A DNA stretch of 64,000 nucleotides from Streptomyces albus subsp. albus (GCF_000725885.1 NZ_JODR01000016.1:124001-188000); one strand, 5' to 3'. Positions 9,146 through 17,329 are shown, counted from the stretch's first letter. Numbers and translations are program-made. The notes: generated by a model from the sequence alone, not told the origin.

Positions 9146-10713
9146 CCGCGCCCACCCCCTCCCCGGGTACGCACGACCTCGCCGCCGGCGGCGCGCACAG
9201 CCTGGTGCAGAGCGTCGACTGGGTGGCCGTCGCGCCGCCCGTGATCGTCGCCCTGGCCGCGCTCGCGGTGCTGGTGGCCGACCTGTTCCTCACCGAACGC
9301 CGCAAGAGCCTGCTGGGCCCGCTGTCGGCCGCCGCCCTGGCCCTCTCCCTGCTGGCGCTCCTGCCGCTGACCGGCGGGCGCCGCGCCACGTTCTGTACGA
9401 CCGCCGGCCCGCGCGCGTGCAGCTACGTCGTCGACACCTTCACCCTCAGCATCCAGCTCCTGGTGCTGGGCGCCGCCCTCGTGACGGCCCTGCTGTCGAT
9501 GACGGCCGTAGCGCAGGAGCGGCTGCCGGCCGGGGAGTTCTGGTTCCTGCTGCTCTCCTCCGCCTGCGGCGCCGCACTGCTGCCCGCCGCGCGCGATCTG
9601 GCGACCCTCGTCGTCGCTCTGGAGGTCGCCTCCCTCCCCGCCTTCGCACTGGTCGGACTGCGGCGCGGGAGCCGGCTCTCCTCGGAGGCGGCGCTGAAGT
9701 TCTTCCTGTCGTCCGTGACGGCCACGGCGGTGATGCTCCTGGGCGTCAGCTTCGTCTACGCGGCCACCGGCAGCATGCACCTGGAGACCGTCGCCGAACG
9801 GCTGCCCCACACCGACAGCCGGCTGGGCACCCTCGCCGCCGCCGGTGTGGCGCTCACCCTGATCGGATTCGCCTTCAAGACGGCCGCCGCGCCCTTCCAC
9901 TTCTGGGTGCCGGACACCTACGTCGGCGCCCCCGTACCGGTCGCCGCGTACCTGTCGGTCGTCGGCAAGGCGGCCGGTTTCTCCGGGCTGATCCTGGTCG
10001 CCGTACGCGGCTTCCCCCCCTACGCCCACGCCTGGGGGCCCGCACTGGCCGTGCTGGCGGCGCTCACCATGACCGTCGGCAACCTGGGCGCCCTGCGGCA
10101 GCGCACCGACCGCGCGCACGGTGCGGTGCGGCTGCTGGCCTGGTCCTCCGTCGGCCAGGCCGGCTACCTGCTGGTGCCGCTGGCCGCCGCGGGCCACCAG
10201 GACCACCAGGGCCACCGGGACGCAGCGGTGGGCGCCACGGTCGCCTACGCGCTGATGTACGCGGTGGTCAACCTGGGCGCCTTCGCCGTCGTCGCCGCCC
10301 TCCGGCACCGTGGCGACGACAGCGCCCAGGACGGGCGGCTCGACCAGTACCGCGGCCTGGCGCGCAGCCACCCGTTCGCCGCGGCGGCGCTCGCCTTCTT
10401 CCTGCTGTGCCTGGCCGGGCTGCCCCCGGGGATCATCGGTCTGTTCGCCAAGGTCACCGTCTTCTCGGCGGCCGTGGACGCGGGCCTGGGCTGGCTCGCC
10501 GTGGTCATGGCGGTCAACGTCGTCATCGCCCTCGTCTACTACCTCACCTGGCTGGCGCTGCTCTTCCGGCCCGCGGTGCAGCCGACGGCGGGGAGAGCGC
10601 GGTGGCTCCCGCTGCCGCTGACCGTCACCATCGCGCTGACCGGAGTGCTCGCCCTCGCACTCTCCGGCGCCCCGCAGCTCGTCCTCGGCTTCGCCGCCAC
10701 CACCCTGTTCTGA
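9142..10713 (+). CDS. nuoN: NADH-quinone oxidoreductase subunit N
   Basis: 523 aa from the ATG at 9142, overlapping the nuoM stop. Third antiporter-like subunit and the last gene of the operon. Typical sequence is LATLVVALEVASLPAFALVG (pump glutamate), FKTAAAPFHFWVPDTYVGAP and VRLLAWSSVGQAGYLLVP. An internal His-rich hydrophilic loop (HQDHQGHRD) is unusual but short. With A, B, C, H-M it would make a membrane arm plus B, C and I; the NADH module (E, F, G) and subunit D are not encoded here. Confidence 0.96.
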   Translation: MTAPTPSPGTHDLAAGGAHSLVQSVDWVAVAPPVIVALAALAVLVADLFLTERRKSLLGPLSAAALALSLLALLPLTGGRRATFCTTAGPRACSYVVDTFTLSIQLLVLGAALVTALLSMTAVAQERLPAGEFWFLLLSSACGAALLPAARDLATLVVALEVASLPAFALVGLRRGSRLSSEAALKFFLSSVTATAVMLLGVSFVYAATGSMHLETVAERLPHTDSRLGTLAAAGVALTLIGFAFKTAAAPFHFWVPDTYVGAPVPVAAYLSVVGKAAGFSGLILVAVRGFPPYAHAWGPALAVLAALTMTVGNLGALRQRTDRAHGAVRLLAWSSVGQAGYLLVPLAAAGHQDHQGHRDAAVGATVAYALMYAVVNLGAFAVVAALRHRGDDSAQDGRLDQYRGLARSHPFAAAALAFFLLCLAGLPPGIIGLFAKVTVFSAAVDAGLGWLAVVMAVNVVIALVYYLTWLALLFRPAVQPTAGRARWLPLPLTVTIALTGVLALALSGAPQLVLGFAATTLF

Positions 10714-10940
10714 CCCGCCGGCCGCCCCGCCGCGCACCGACGGCCGCCACCGGCCCGGACGTGCCCGCCCCGGCCGCCGCTCCGACGTGCTCGGACGTGC
10801 CGGGACCCGCTCCGACGTGCGGGGAACCGAGAACGGGCGCTCTCCGTTGACGAGGAAGGGAGGGACCACAGGACGGGGGCCACAGCGGGTGGAAGGTCCA
10901 CCCCGCGCAGGGCCCCGCAGCACCATCTGGAGGGCGTACC
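10714..10940. repeat. Intergenic region with four CSGACGTGC copies
   Basis: 227 bp between nuoN and the peptidase gene. The 9-mer c(c/g)gacgtgc occurs at 10756-10764, 10782-10790, 10792-10800 and 10812-10820, partly in a 20-bp step. No clear rho-independent terminator or consensus promoter was found. The copies could be a regulator binding array or chance in GC-rich DNA. Confidence 0.4.
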
Positions 10941-11807
10941 GTGCACCGCCGGCACAACGGGCTGAGGACAGCTCTGCTCCTCGGAGGACTGTCCGCTCTC
11001 ATCATCGTGATCGGGAGCTTCTTCGGTACGACGGGCCTGGTCGTCGCCCTGCTGGTCGCGGTCGGTACCAACGCGTACGCGTACTGGAACAGCGACAAGC
11101 TGGCGCTGCGCGCGATGCGGGCCCGCCCGGTGAGCGAGTTCGAGGCCCCGCAGCTCTACCGCATGGTCCGCGAGCTGTCCACGGCCGCCCGGCAGCCCAT
11201 GCCGCGGCTGTACATCTCTCCCACCCAGGCACCCAACGCGTTCGCCACCGGCCGCAACCCGCGCAACGCGGCCGTGTGCTGCACCGACGGCATCCTGCGC
11301 CTCCTCGACGAACGCGAGCTGCGCGGCGTCATCGGCCACGAGCTGAGCCACGTCTACAACCGGGACATCCTCATCTCCTCCGTCGCCGGCGCACTGGCCT
11401 CCGTGATCCTCTTCCTGGTCAACTTCGCCTGGCTGATCCCCGTCGGCCGCTCCGACGACGACGAGGGCCCCGGACTGGTCGGCATGCTGCTGATCATGCT
11501 GCTGGGACCGGTGGCCGCCTCCCTCATCCAGCTCGCCGTCTCCCGCTCCCGCGAGTACGAGGCGGACGCCTCCGGTGCGCGGCTGACCGGTGACCCCCTC
11601 GCCCTGGCCTCCGCCCTGCGCAAACTGGAGGCGGGCACCGCCCAGCTGCCGCTGCCGCCCGAACCCCGGCTGGAGACGGCCAGCCACATGATGATCGCCA
11701 ACCCGTTCCGGCGCGGAGAAGGCGGCATGACCAAGCTCTTCTCCACACATCCTCCCATCGCCGAGCGTGTCGCCCGGCTGGAGAAGATGGCAGGCTGGCC
11801 CGGGTGA
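10941..11807 (+). CDS. htpX: M48 family membrane zinc metalloprotease (HtpX-type)
   Basis: 288 aa, GTG start at 10941 behind ggaggg. Two N-terminal helices (residues about 10-50) anchor it in the membrane. The zinc site HELSH is at 133-137, followed by YNRD. A second helix pair at about 150-200 precedes the third zinc ligand in [10 protein letters not shown]. This is the HtpX layout; the enzymes degrade damaged membrane proteins. It ends with [15 protein letters not shown], the common C-terminal signature of the family. The stop overlaps the GTG of the YccF gene, so the two are co-expressed. I see no stress-specific promoter. Confidence 0.93.
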   Translation: MHRRHNGLRTALLLGGLSALIIVIGSFFGTTGLVVALLVAVGTNAYAYWNSDKLALRAMRARPVSEFEAPQLYRMVRELSTAARQPMPRLYISPTQAPNAFATGRNPRNAAVCCTDGILRLLDERELRGVIGHELSHVYNRDILISSVAGALASVILFLVNFAWLIPVGRSDDDEGPGLVGMLLIMLLGPVAASLIQLAVSRSREYEADASGARLTGDPLALASALRKLEAGTAQLPLPPEPRLETASHMMIANPFRRGEGGMTKLFSTHPPIAERVARLEKMAGWPG

Positions 11808-12208
11808 AAACCCTTCTCAACCTCATCTGGCTGATCTTCTCCGGACTGTGGATAGCCCTGGGCTACATCTTCGCCGGGCTCATCTGCTGCGTACTGATCA
11901 TCACCATCCCCTGGGGGCTGGCCTGCTTCCGTATCGCGGCGTACGCGCTGTGGCCGTTCGGCAGGACCGTCGTCCAGCGGCACGACGCGGGTGCCGCCTC
12001 CGGCATCGGCAACATCATCTGGCTGATCTTCGCCGGCATCTGGCTCACGCTGGGCCACATCATGCTGGGCATCGGCCTCTGCGTGACCATCATCGGCATC
12101 CCCTTCGGCATCGCCCACTTCAAGATGGTGCCGGTCTCGCTGATGCCGCTGGGCCGCGAGATCGTCTCCACCAGCGCCCCCGCCGCGTATCCGCACTACC
12201 GCTGGTGA
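11804..12208 (+). CDS. yccF: YccF-domain inner membrane protein
   Basis: 134 aa. It has two homologous halves: [20 protein letters not shown] then [13 protein letters not shown] with WPFGR, and [19 protein letters not shown] then [13 protein letters not shown] with MPLGR. Each half holds two hydrophobic helices, giving four membrane passes. This is the duplicated YccF (DUF307) fold; its molecular role is unknown. The GTG start overlaps the htpX stop, which suggests a link to membrane protein quality control, but that is only inference from context. Confidence 0.88.
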   Translation: MKTLLNLIWLIFSGLWIALGYIFAGLICCVLIITIPWGLACFRIAAYALWPFGRTVVQRHDAGAASGIGNIIWLIFAGIWLTLGHIMLGIGLCVTIIGIPFGIAHFKMVPVSLMPLGREIVSTSAPAAYPHYRW

Positions 12209-12431
12209 ACCGTCTCCGCCGGGCCGCGGACCGCGACGCCCGGACGCGCCGCGCGAGCGGCCCCACCCACGCGGGGCACCCGCGCCCCGCGTGGCCCCGG
12301 CGCCCCGCCCCCGGCGAGCGGACGGCCGGAAAGCCGCAGGACCCCGCGTACGGCCGTCGGCCAGGCGCGGGGGCCCGAAGCCGCCGGGCGGCGCCGGGAG
12401 CGCCCCCGCGGCACCGCCGCACCACCGCCCA

Positions 12432-12453
12432 CCGCTGAGACCACGCTCAGCGG
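12432..12453. terminator. Hairpin between converging yccF and yajQ
   Basis: ccgctgag and ctcagcgg form a perfect 8-bp stem around a 6-base loop, 16 bases beyond the yajQ stop. It could end transcription from either side. The rest of 12209-12468 is GC-rich and shows no gene I would support. Confidence 0.55.
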
Positions 12454-12468
12454 CAGCGCAGCGGCGGC

Positions 12469-12957
12469 TCAGCGGTAGTTCACGAACTGGAGCGCGAAGT
12501 CGAAGTCCTTGCCCTTCAGCAGCGCGATGACCTCCTGGAGGCTGTCGCGGCTCTTGGAGGTGACCCGCAGCTCGTCCCCCTGCACCTGGGCCTTGACGCC
12601 CTTGGGGCCCTCGTCCCGGATCACCTTGGCGACCTTCTTCGCGTTGTCCTGCGAGATGCCCTCCTGGAGCGACGCGGAGATCCGGTACTCCTTCCCGGAC
12701 GCCTGCGGCTCCCCGGTGTCCAGCGCCTTGAGGGAGATACCGCGCTTGACCAGCTTGGACTGGAAGATGTCGAGCACGGCCTTCACTCGCTCCTCCGAGT
12801 TCGCCCGCATCTCGATCCGCTCGCCCGACCACGCGATCGAAGCGCCCACACCCTTGAAGTCGTAGCGCTGGGAGATCTCCTTCGCGGCCTGGTTCAGCGC
12901 GTTGTCGACCTCCTGCCGCTCGACCTTCGAGACGATGTCGAAACTGGAGTCGGCCAT
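12469..12957 (-). CDS. yajQ: YajQ family nucleotide-binding protein
   Basis: 162 aa, ATG at 12957 behind GAGGAG. It begins [20 protein letters not shown] and ends in FVNYR, the hallmarks of YajQ, with two RNA-recognition-like alpha/beta folds. Members bind nucleotides, and in some bacteria cyclic di-GMP, and several act as transcription co-regulators. The open frame continues upstream, but the family start and ribosome site fix the ATG chosen here. It is monocistronic, convergent with yccF and divergent from tRNA-Tyr. Confidence 0.95.
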   Translation of the reverse strand: MADSSFDIVSKVERQEVDNALNQAAKEISQRYDFKGVGASIAWSGERIEMRANSEERVKAVLDIFQSKLVKRGISLKALDTGEPQASGKEYRISASLQEGISQDNAKKVAKVIRDEGPKGVKAQVQGDELRVTSKSRDSLQEVIALLKGKDFDFALQFVNYR

Positions 12958-13248
12958 GGTGAGTTGGCTCCTCGTACATAGATCCGGCAGAAATCGGCCC
13001 CGAAGGCCGTGCGCAAAGCCTAGCCACCTGTCCACGCGCCCCCGCGCCGTCACGAACGGCACCGTACGCCGTACGCCGGACCCGACTGCCGGCCCCCGCC
13101 CCCACGGCCGATCCCGGCGCCGCGCACCTGTGACGCGCCCCTCCCCGGCCACGGATCAACCGGGTGGCGAACCACCCCCGGCCATCGGGTATGGTTTACC
13201 TCGTTGCCACGGCGCACCGCCCCAGGCGGGAGTCGGGCAGCAACCCCA

Positions 13249-13330
13249 GGCGGTGTGCCCGAGCGGCCAAAGGGAGCAGACTGTAAATCTGCCGGCTCAG
13301 CCTTCCTAGGTTCGAATCCTAGCGCCGCCA
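13249..13330 (+). tRNA. tRNA-Tyr (anticodon GTA)
   Basis: 82 nt. The acceptor arms ggcggtg and cgccgcc pair with one G-U. The anticodon stem gcaga/tctgc encloses ctgtaaa, with GTA at 13283-13285. A variable arm follows, as expected for a class II tyrosine tRNA, then T arm ctagg-ttcgaat-cctag. CCA is not encoded. A TATGGT -10-like element lies at 13190-13195. Confidence 0.96.
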
Positions 13331-13339
13331 CAGTCGTTC

Positions 13340-13373
13340 GAAGGCCCCCGTTGCGTGAGCAGCGGGGGCCTTC
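13340..13373 (+). terminator. Terminator after tRNA-Tyr
   Basis: A 15-bp stem, gaaggcccccgttgc with gcagcgggggccttc (one G-U pair), around a gtga loop, begins 10 bases after the tRNA. It also lies downstream of the minus-strand gene ending at 13423 and may serve both strands. Confidence 0.85.
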
Positions 13374-13422
13374 GGCGTGTGTGGGGGAGCGGGGCCCGCG
13401 TCGGGTGCGGGCCCCAAGGGCG

Positions 13423-14103
13423 TCAGCTGCCCGCCACCCCGGCGACCTCGTCGATCGCCTCGGGGATCGGCATGCGTCCGCCGATCAGTTCCAGCGTGAG
13501 GCCCGCGGTGCGGGGCTCGTCCAGGAGGGCGAGCAGGACGGCGGCCACGTCGTCGCGGGTGACCTCGCCGCGGCCGGTCTCGGGGGCGAGGTGGACGCGG
13601 CCGGTGCCGGGGCCGTCGGTCAGCCGTCCGGGGCGCAGCACCGTCCAGTCGAGGTTCGTGCGGGCCCGCAGATCGTCGTCGGCGGCGCCCTTCGCCCGCA
13701 GGTAGTCGGCGAAGACGGGGTCCATGCCCTCGGGGGTGCCCTGGAGGGAGGCGTCGGCGCTCATGGCGGAGACCATCAGCCAGCGGCGGACCCCGGCCGC
13801 CTCGGCGGCGTCCGCGCACAGCACGGCTGCCCCGCGGTCCACCGTGTCCTTGCGTGCGCTGCCGCTGCCCGGTCCGGCGCCGGCGGCGAAGACGACCGCG
13901 TCCGCGCCTTCCAGGTGCCGGGCGACCTCGGCGACGTCCGCCGTCTCCAGGTCGCACACGACGGGTTCCGCGCCCGCCGCGAGCAGGTCGCTCGCCTGCT
14001 CCGGGCGGCGCACGATGCCCGCCACCTCGTCCCCGCGCCCGGCGAGCAGCCGCTCCAGCCGCAGCGCGATCTGACCGTGTCCACCAGCGATGACTGTGCG
14101 CAT
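13423..14103 (-). CDS. NAD(P)H-binding protein, atypical short-chain dehydrogenase (NmrA-like)
   Basis: 226 aa from the ATG at 14103. It opens with MRTVIAGGHGQIALRLERLL, a glycine-rich Rossmann motif. DLETADVAEVARHLEGADAV follows at about 50-70, and NLDWTVLRPGRLTDGPGTG at about 150, all typical of NAD(P)-binding epimerase-like or NmrA-like proteins. The classical YxxxK is not clear; YLRAKGAADDDLR is the nearest match, so catalysis is uncertain. Substrate and pathway are unknown. The gene faces the tRNA-Tyr terminator and is separated by 79 bp from the amidohydrolase gene upstream. Confidence 0.85.
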   Translation of the reverse strand: MRTVIAGGHGQIALRLERLLAGRGDEVAGIVRRPEQASDLLAAGAEPVVCDLETADVAEVARHLEGADAVVFAAGAGPGSGSARKDTVDRGAAVLCADAAEAAGVRRWLMVSAMSADASLQGTPEGMDPVFADYLRAKGAADDDLRARTNLDWTVLRPGRLTDGPGTGRVHLAPETGRGEVTRDDVAAVLLALLDEPRTAGLTLELIGGRMPIPEAIDEVAGVAGS

Positions 14104-14182
14104 GTCCCCGACCGTACGCCCCCTGTCCGTCCGGTTCGCGGACCGTGCCCCGGTGCCGGACGCGTGGGTGAGGGAGCGGTGT

Positions 14183-15484
14183 TCAGCCCTGGGACTGGCG
14201 GGGCAGGCCCAGGTCGCGGGTGCCGACCAGGTCGCAGAACTCCCGTACGGCGCTCGTGCGCGCCACCACACGCCCCCGGTGGACGACGATCCTGCTGTAC
14301 GCGAGGGACAGCGCCCCGGCCAGCTCGGTGCCGCGTACCGCGACCAGTTCGGCGGGGAAGCCGGCCTCCACGCGTACCTCCGGGAGGCCCATGACGGCCC
14401 GCGCCCGTGCGCTGACCGCCTCGTAGGCGCTGTGCGGGCGGGCCTCGCCCAGGGAGGCGAGCAGGTAGGCGGCCTCCAGCGGATCGCCCCGCCCGACCTG
14501 GTTGGCGGCGTCCCGCAGTGCTCCGCTGCCCGCCGCGACGGTGACCCCGGCCGCCGTCAGCATCCGTACGGGCGCCATCCGGGAGGGGGTGGTGGGGGTG
14601 GGGCGTTCCAGGACTCCGCAGTTGCCCTGGGGCAGGCACACCACGCTCACTCCGGCGGCGGCCAGCTGGCCCGCGGCGCGCTGGGCGACCTGGTGGGGCA
14701 GCCGGGCCAGGCCGCCGCACGGGCCGATGGCGACCCCGGGGCGCAGCCCGCCGGCCGCCGCGGCGAGCCGGGCCAGCCGTGCGGGGTCGCCGCCGTCGGT
14801 GTGCAGGTCGACGGGGCAGCCGTGTTCGGCGGCGATCTCCAGGACGGCCTCCACGTAGCCGCCCGGGTCGGGGTCGAGGTCGGGGCAGCCGCCGACCGCC
14901 GAGGCGCCCATTTTCACGGCGTCCCGCAGCATGGCCAGTCCCTCGGCGCCGGCCACGCCGGTCAGCAGCCGGGGGACCGCGACGGCGTTCAGTTCGACGA
15001 GACCGCGCAGTGCCCGGCCGGCTTGCAGTACCGCTTCCAGAGAGCGCAGTCCGGCCACGTCGCCGATGTGCACGTGGGTGCGCAGCGCGGTCGCGCCCTG
15101 GCCGAGCTGGAGGAGCGCGGCCTCGGTGGCGCGGCGCTGTACGTCCTCGCCGGCCGGTTCGGCTCCGCATCCCGGGCGGACCGGCGCCGGCGGGTCGGCG
15201 GTCAGCGCGGTGTCGTAGTGGGCGTGCGGTTCGGCGGGGGCCGGCAGCAGCAGATAGCCGGACAGATCGATCCGGGTGCCCGCGTCCTTGGCGCGGGCGA
15301 GGCTGCCGGCGGTGCCGACGGCCTCGATGCGTTCCCCGACGAGCCGTACGTCCACCGTGCGGCCGTCCGCGAGGCGCGCGTCGCACAGCACGAGGGAGTG
15401 CCCCGCGCGGGCGGAACAGCGGGAGGCGGCCTCCTGGGAGTCCCGCCCCGCTTTCCCTGGCTCCTGCGGCTCGCTGTCGGTCAT
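14183..15484 (-). CDS. Cytosine deaminase-like amidohydrolase with altered active site
   Basis: 433 aa; ATG at 15484 behind GGTGGGAG. The overall fold follows CodA-type amidohydrolases. The first metal motif is kept (EPHAHYD, H87 and H89), and so is the later His (VDLHTDGG, H228). Three residues needed for cytosine deaminase chemistry are replaced. The Glu of HCDE is Gly231. The His of the ASHT segment falls on Pro255. The Asp of the GHDD/GSDN segment is Gly321 (GSGALRD). The RDAANQVGRGDPLEAA stretch that follows is otherwise normal. It may be inactive, have another chemistry, or act as a binding protein. No purine or pyrimidine operon surrounds it. Confidence 0.75.
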   Translation of the reverse strand: MTDSEPQEPGKAGRDSQEAASRCSARAGHSLVLCDARLADGRTVDVRLVGERIEAVGTAGSLARAKDAGTRIDLSGYLLLPAPAEPHAHYDTALTADPPAPVRPGCGAEPAGEDVQRRATEAALLQLGQGATALRTHVHIGDVAGLRSLEAVLQAGRALRGLVELNAVAVPRLLTGVAGAEGLAMLRDAVKMGASAVGGCPDLDPDPGGYVEAVLEIAAEHGCPVDLHTDGGDPARLARLAAAAGGLRPGVAIGPCGGLARLPHQVAQRAAGQLAAAGVSVVCLPQGNCGVLERPTPTTPSRMAPVRMLTAAGVTVAAGSGALRDAANQVGRGDPLEAAYLLASLGEARPHSAYEAVSARARAVMGLPEVRVEAGFPAELVAVRGTELAGALSLAYSRIVVHRGRVVARTSAVREFCDLVGTRDLGLPRQSQG

Positions 15485-15628
15485 CTGGCTCCCACCTTGC
15501 ATGTGCCCACGAGGGTAGGCGGCGTGGTGGGCGGCGGTGCGGAGGAGACGAATAGTCGTACCGGTGTGGTGCCCCCGGGCGGGTGGGGCGGAGGGGGACG
15601 GGGGCACGCGGGGGGTGCGGATACCGAT

Positions 15629-15657
15629 TTCACGTTTGGCGGCGGGACGTGTAATGT
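15629..15657 (+). promoter_or_regulatory. Promoter of the tRNA-Thr/tRNA-Met unit
   Basis: TTCACG at 15629-15634 and TAATGT at 15652-15657 with 17-bp spacing, 11 bases before the tRNA. A vegetative sigma-type promoter. Confidence 0.7.
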
Positions 15658-15668
15658 CTTCATCGCTC

Positions 15669-15741
15669 GCCCCAATAGCTCAGTCGGCAGAGCGTCTCCA
15701 TGGTAAGGAGAAGGTCAACGGTTCGATTCCGTTTTGGGGCT
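15669..15741 (+). tRNA. tRNA-Thr (anticodon GGT)
   Basis: 73 nt. Acceptor gccccaa pairs with ttggggc. Anticodon stem tctcc/ggaga encloses atggtaa with GGT at 15702-15704. T arm acgg-ttcgatt-ccgt is intact. CCA is not encoded. It is 39 bp upstream of tRNA-Met and in the same direction. Confidence 0.96.
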
Positions 15742-15780
15742 CTGATGTGAGAGATCTTCCGTGGGAGGTCGCCACATCGT

Positions 15781-15853
15781 GGCGGTGTAGCTCAGTCGGT
15801 AGAGCAAGCGGCTCATAATCGCTGTGTCACCGGTTCAAGTCCGGTCACCGCTA
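15781..15853 (+). tRNA. tRNA-Met, elongator (anticodon CAT)
   Basis: 73 nt. Acceptor ggcggtg pairs with caccgct through a G-U at the end. Anticodon loop ctcataa holds CAT at 15814-15816. It lacks the C1-A72 mismatch and the GGG/CCC anticodon stem of an initiator tRNA, so it is the elongator type. T arm accgg-ttcaagt-ccggt is perfect. Confidence 0.95.
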
Positions 15854-15872
15854 CTTCACCGACAGTAGCCGG

Positions 15873-15903
15873 TTGAAAGGTCTGTCCTTCGATCGGCTAC
15901 TCT
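15873..15903 (+). promoter_or_regulatory. Promoter of rpmG
   Basis: TTGAAA at 15873-15878 and TACTCT at 15898-15903, spacing 19 bp, about 40 bases before the rpmG start. The spacing is slightly long. Confidence 0.55.
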
Positions 15904-15943
15904 TTCTGTGTTAAATCCGTTCGTTCGTCAAGGAGCACTCAAC

Positions 15944-16108
15944 GTGGCTGCCACAGACGTCCGCCCGAAGATCACGCTGGCCTGCGTGGAGTGCAAGGAG
16001 CGGAACTACATCACCAAGAAGAACCGGCGCAACAACCCGGACCGGCTCGAAATGAAGAAGTACTGCCCGCGGGACAACCGGCACACCGTGCACCGCGAGA
16101 CCCGCTGA
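15944..16108 (+). CDS. rpmG: 50S ribosomal protein L33
   Basis: 54 aa, GTG at 15944 with aaggag at 15930-15935. The sequence [20 protein letters not shown] ... [20 protein letters not shown] is a clear L33. A CxxC knuckle (CVEC) is present, but the second knuckle is only C-P-R-D. It is therefore not a full four-cysteine zinc form, yet it resembles the cysteine-bearing main-copy type rather than the cysteine-free paralog. It stands just ahead of the MaoC pair, the order also found in mycobacteria. Confidence 0.95.
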   Translation: MAATDVRPKITLACVECKERNYITKKNRRNNPDRLEMKKYCPRDNRHTVHRETR

Positions 16109-16123
16109 CTTCTTCCGCGTCAC

Positions 16124-16154
16124 GAGGCCGCCCCCGCTCGTCGGGGTCGGCCTC
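16124..16154 (+). terminator. Terminator after rpmG
   Basis: gaggccg pairs with cggcctc, and after one mismatch cccc pairs with gggg, around a short loop, 16 bases after the rpmG stop. Confidence 0.65.
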
Positions 16155-16282
16155 GACCTGTGTCCGGGCACCGGGCCCGGGTCCCCGCACCCGCCCCGTG
16201 CGCCCGTACCGCATCGGCTCCCCGCACGGGGAGCCGTGAACCTTTCCGGGAACCGCCACCATTGCCGCAGGAGGCGCCGCCG

Positions 16283-16735
16283 ATGGCACTCGATCAGTCC
16301 TTCGTCGGGCGGACGTACCCGCCCAGCCGGCCGTACGAGGTCGGCCGGGAGAAGATCCGCGAGTTCGCGGAGGCCATCGGGGACGACAACCCGGCCTACA
16401 CCGACGTGGAGGCCGCCAAGGCACTCGGCCACCCGGATGTGATCGCGCCGCCCACCTTCGTGTTCTCCATCACCTTCCGCGAGGTCGAACAGGTGGTGCG
16501 GGACCCCAAGCTGGGGCTGGACTGGTCCCGTGTGGTCCACGGGGACCAGCGGTTCGTCTACCGGCGGCCGGTCCGCGCGGGGGATGTGCTCTCCGTCACC
16601 TCCACCATCGAGTCGATCAAGTCGCTGGCGGGCAACGACGTGCTGGACGTCCGCGGCGAGGTGCGGGACCCGTCGGGCGAGACGGTCGTCACCGTGCGCA
16701 GCAAGCTGGTCGCCCGCGCGGCGGAAGGGGAGTGA
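16283..16735 (+). CDS. MaoC/hot-dog dehydratase, HadA-like subunit
   Basis: 150 aa from the ATG at 16283, behind caggagg. Hot-dog fold of the MaoC N-terminal (FAS1-like) type: REKIREFAEAIGDDNPAYTDVEAAKALGHPDVIAPPTF. The catalytic Asp/His of the hydratase-2 motif is not present (DNPAYTD in place of D-x-NPIH), as expected for the non-catalytic partner. Together with the next gene it matches mycobacterial HadA-HadB, which dehydrate 3-hydroxyacyl-ACP in long-chain FAS-II. The order rpmG-hadA-hadB-(murB)-secE-nusG resembles rpmG-hadABC-secE-nusG of Mycobacterium. Streptomyces has no mycolic acids, so the physiological substrate is unclear. Confidence 0.88.
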   Translation: MALDQSFVGRTYPPSRPYEVGREKIREFAEAIGDDNPAYTDVEAAKALGHPDVIAPPTFVFSITFREVEQVVRDPKLGLDWSRVVHGDQRFVYRRPVRAGDVLSVTSTIESIKSLAGNDVLDVRGEVRDPSGETVVTVRSKLVARAAEGE

Positions 16736-16740
16736 CGTTC

Positions 16741-17175
16741 ATGACAGCGCAGGTCGCCTACGCCGACGTCGAGCCGGGGACGGAGCTGCCGTCCCGCAGC
16801 TTCCCCGTGGACCGCGCCCGGCTGGTGCGCTACGCGGGAGCCTCCGGGGACTTCAACCCGATTCACTGGAACGAGCGGTTCGCCAAGGACGTCGGGCTGC
16901 CCGACGTGATCGCGCACGGCATGTTCACCATGGCCGAGGCCGCCCGGGTCGTCACGGACTGGACGGGTGACCCGGGGGCGCTGGTCGAGTACGGCGTGCG
17001 CTTCACCAAGCCCGTGGTCGTGCCGGACGACGAGGAGGGCGCGGTCATCGAGGTCGCGGCCAAGGTCGCCAAGAAGCTCGACGACGAGGAGCGCACCGTC
17101 CAGATCGATCTGACGGTCACCAGCGCCGGCACCAAGGTGCTGGGCATGTCCCGCGCCGTGGTGCGGCTGGCCTGA
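16741..17175 (+). CDS. MaoC-like (R)-hydratase, HadB-like catalytic subunit
   Basis: 144 aa. The ATG at 16741 is preferred over the GTG at 16732, because ggggag lies 8 bases before it. The hydratase-2 signature YAGASGDFNPIHWNERFA holds the catalytic Asp and His, followed by GLPDVIAHGMFTMAEAARV. It should pair with the upstream hot-dog protein to give the full double hot-dog enzyme that hydrates or dehydrates acyl thioesters. The genes are separated by 5 bp. No third (HadC-like) subunit is present. Confidence 0.9.
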   Translation: MTAQVAYADVEPGTELPSRSFPVDRARLVRYAGASGDFNPIHWNERFAKDVGLPDVIAHGMFTMAEAARVVTDWTGDPGALVEYGVRFTKPVVVPDDEEGAVIEVAAKVAKKLDDEERTVQIDLTVTSAGTKVLGMSRAVVRLA

Positions 17176-17210
17176 CCGCCGGGGCCGGCCGGGCAGCCCG
17201 CCCCGCGTCG

Positions 17211-17250
17211 GCCCGGTCGCCCGGTCGCCCGGTCGCCCGGTCACCCGGTC
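17211..17250. repeat. Five tandem copies of an 8-bp unit
   Basis: gcccggtc is repeated four times exactly and once with a single change (acccggtc), between the MaoC pair and murB. It is non-coding and may vary in copy number. Confidence 0.85.
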
Positions 17251-17323
17251 GGCCGGGAAGCTCCCCGCCCGTCGCCCGGCCGGACGAGCACCGGGCCGCA
17301 GGCCGGGTCCGGGGCGGTGGCCG

Positions 17324-17329
17324 TAGTCT
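17324..17329 (+). promoter_or_regulatory. -10 element of murB, probably leaderless transcript
   Basis: TAGTCT ends 7 bases before the GTG start at 17337, so transcription would begin at or next to the start codon. No well-spaced ribosome site lies upstream (only tggag, 3 bases away). Confidence 0.5.

Noticed and set aside
15781..15853. Initiator tRNA-Met
   Set aside because: The acceptor end has no C1-A72 mismatch and the anticodon stem lacks the GGG/CCC pairs, so it is the elongator.
17211..17250. Tandem repeats considered as a CRISPR array
   Set aside because: The units are 8 bp with no spacers, and no cas gene is in the window. The nuo repeats are in-frame coding repeats.
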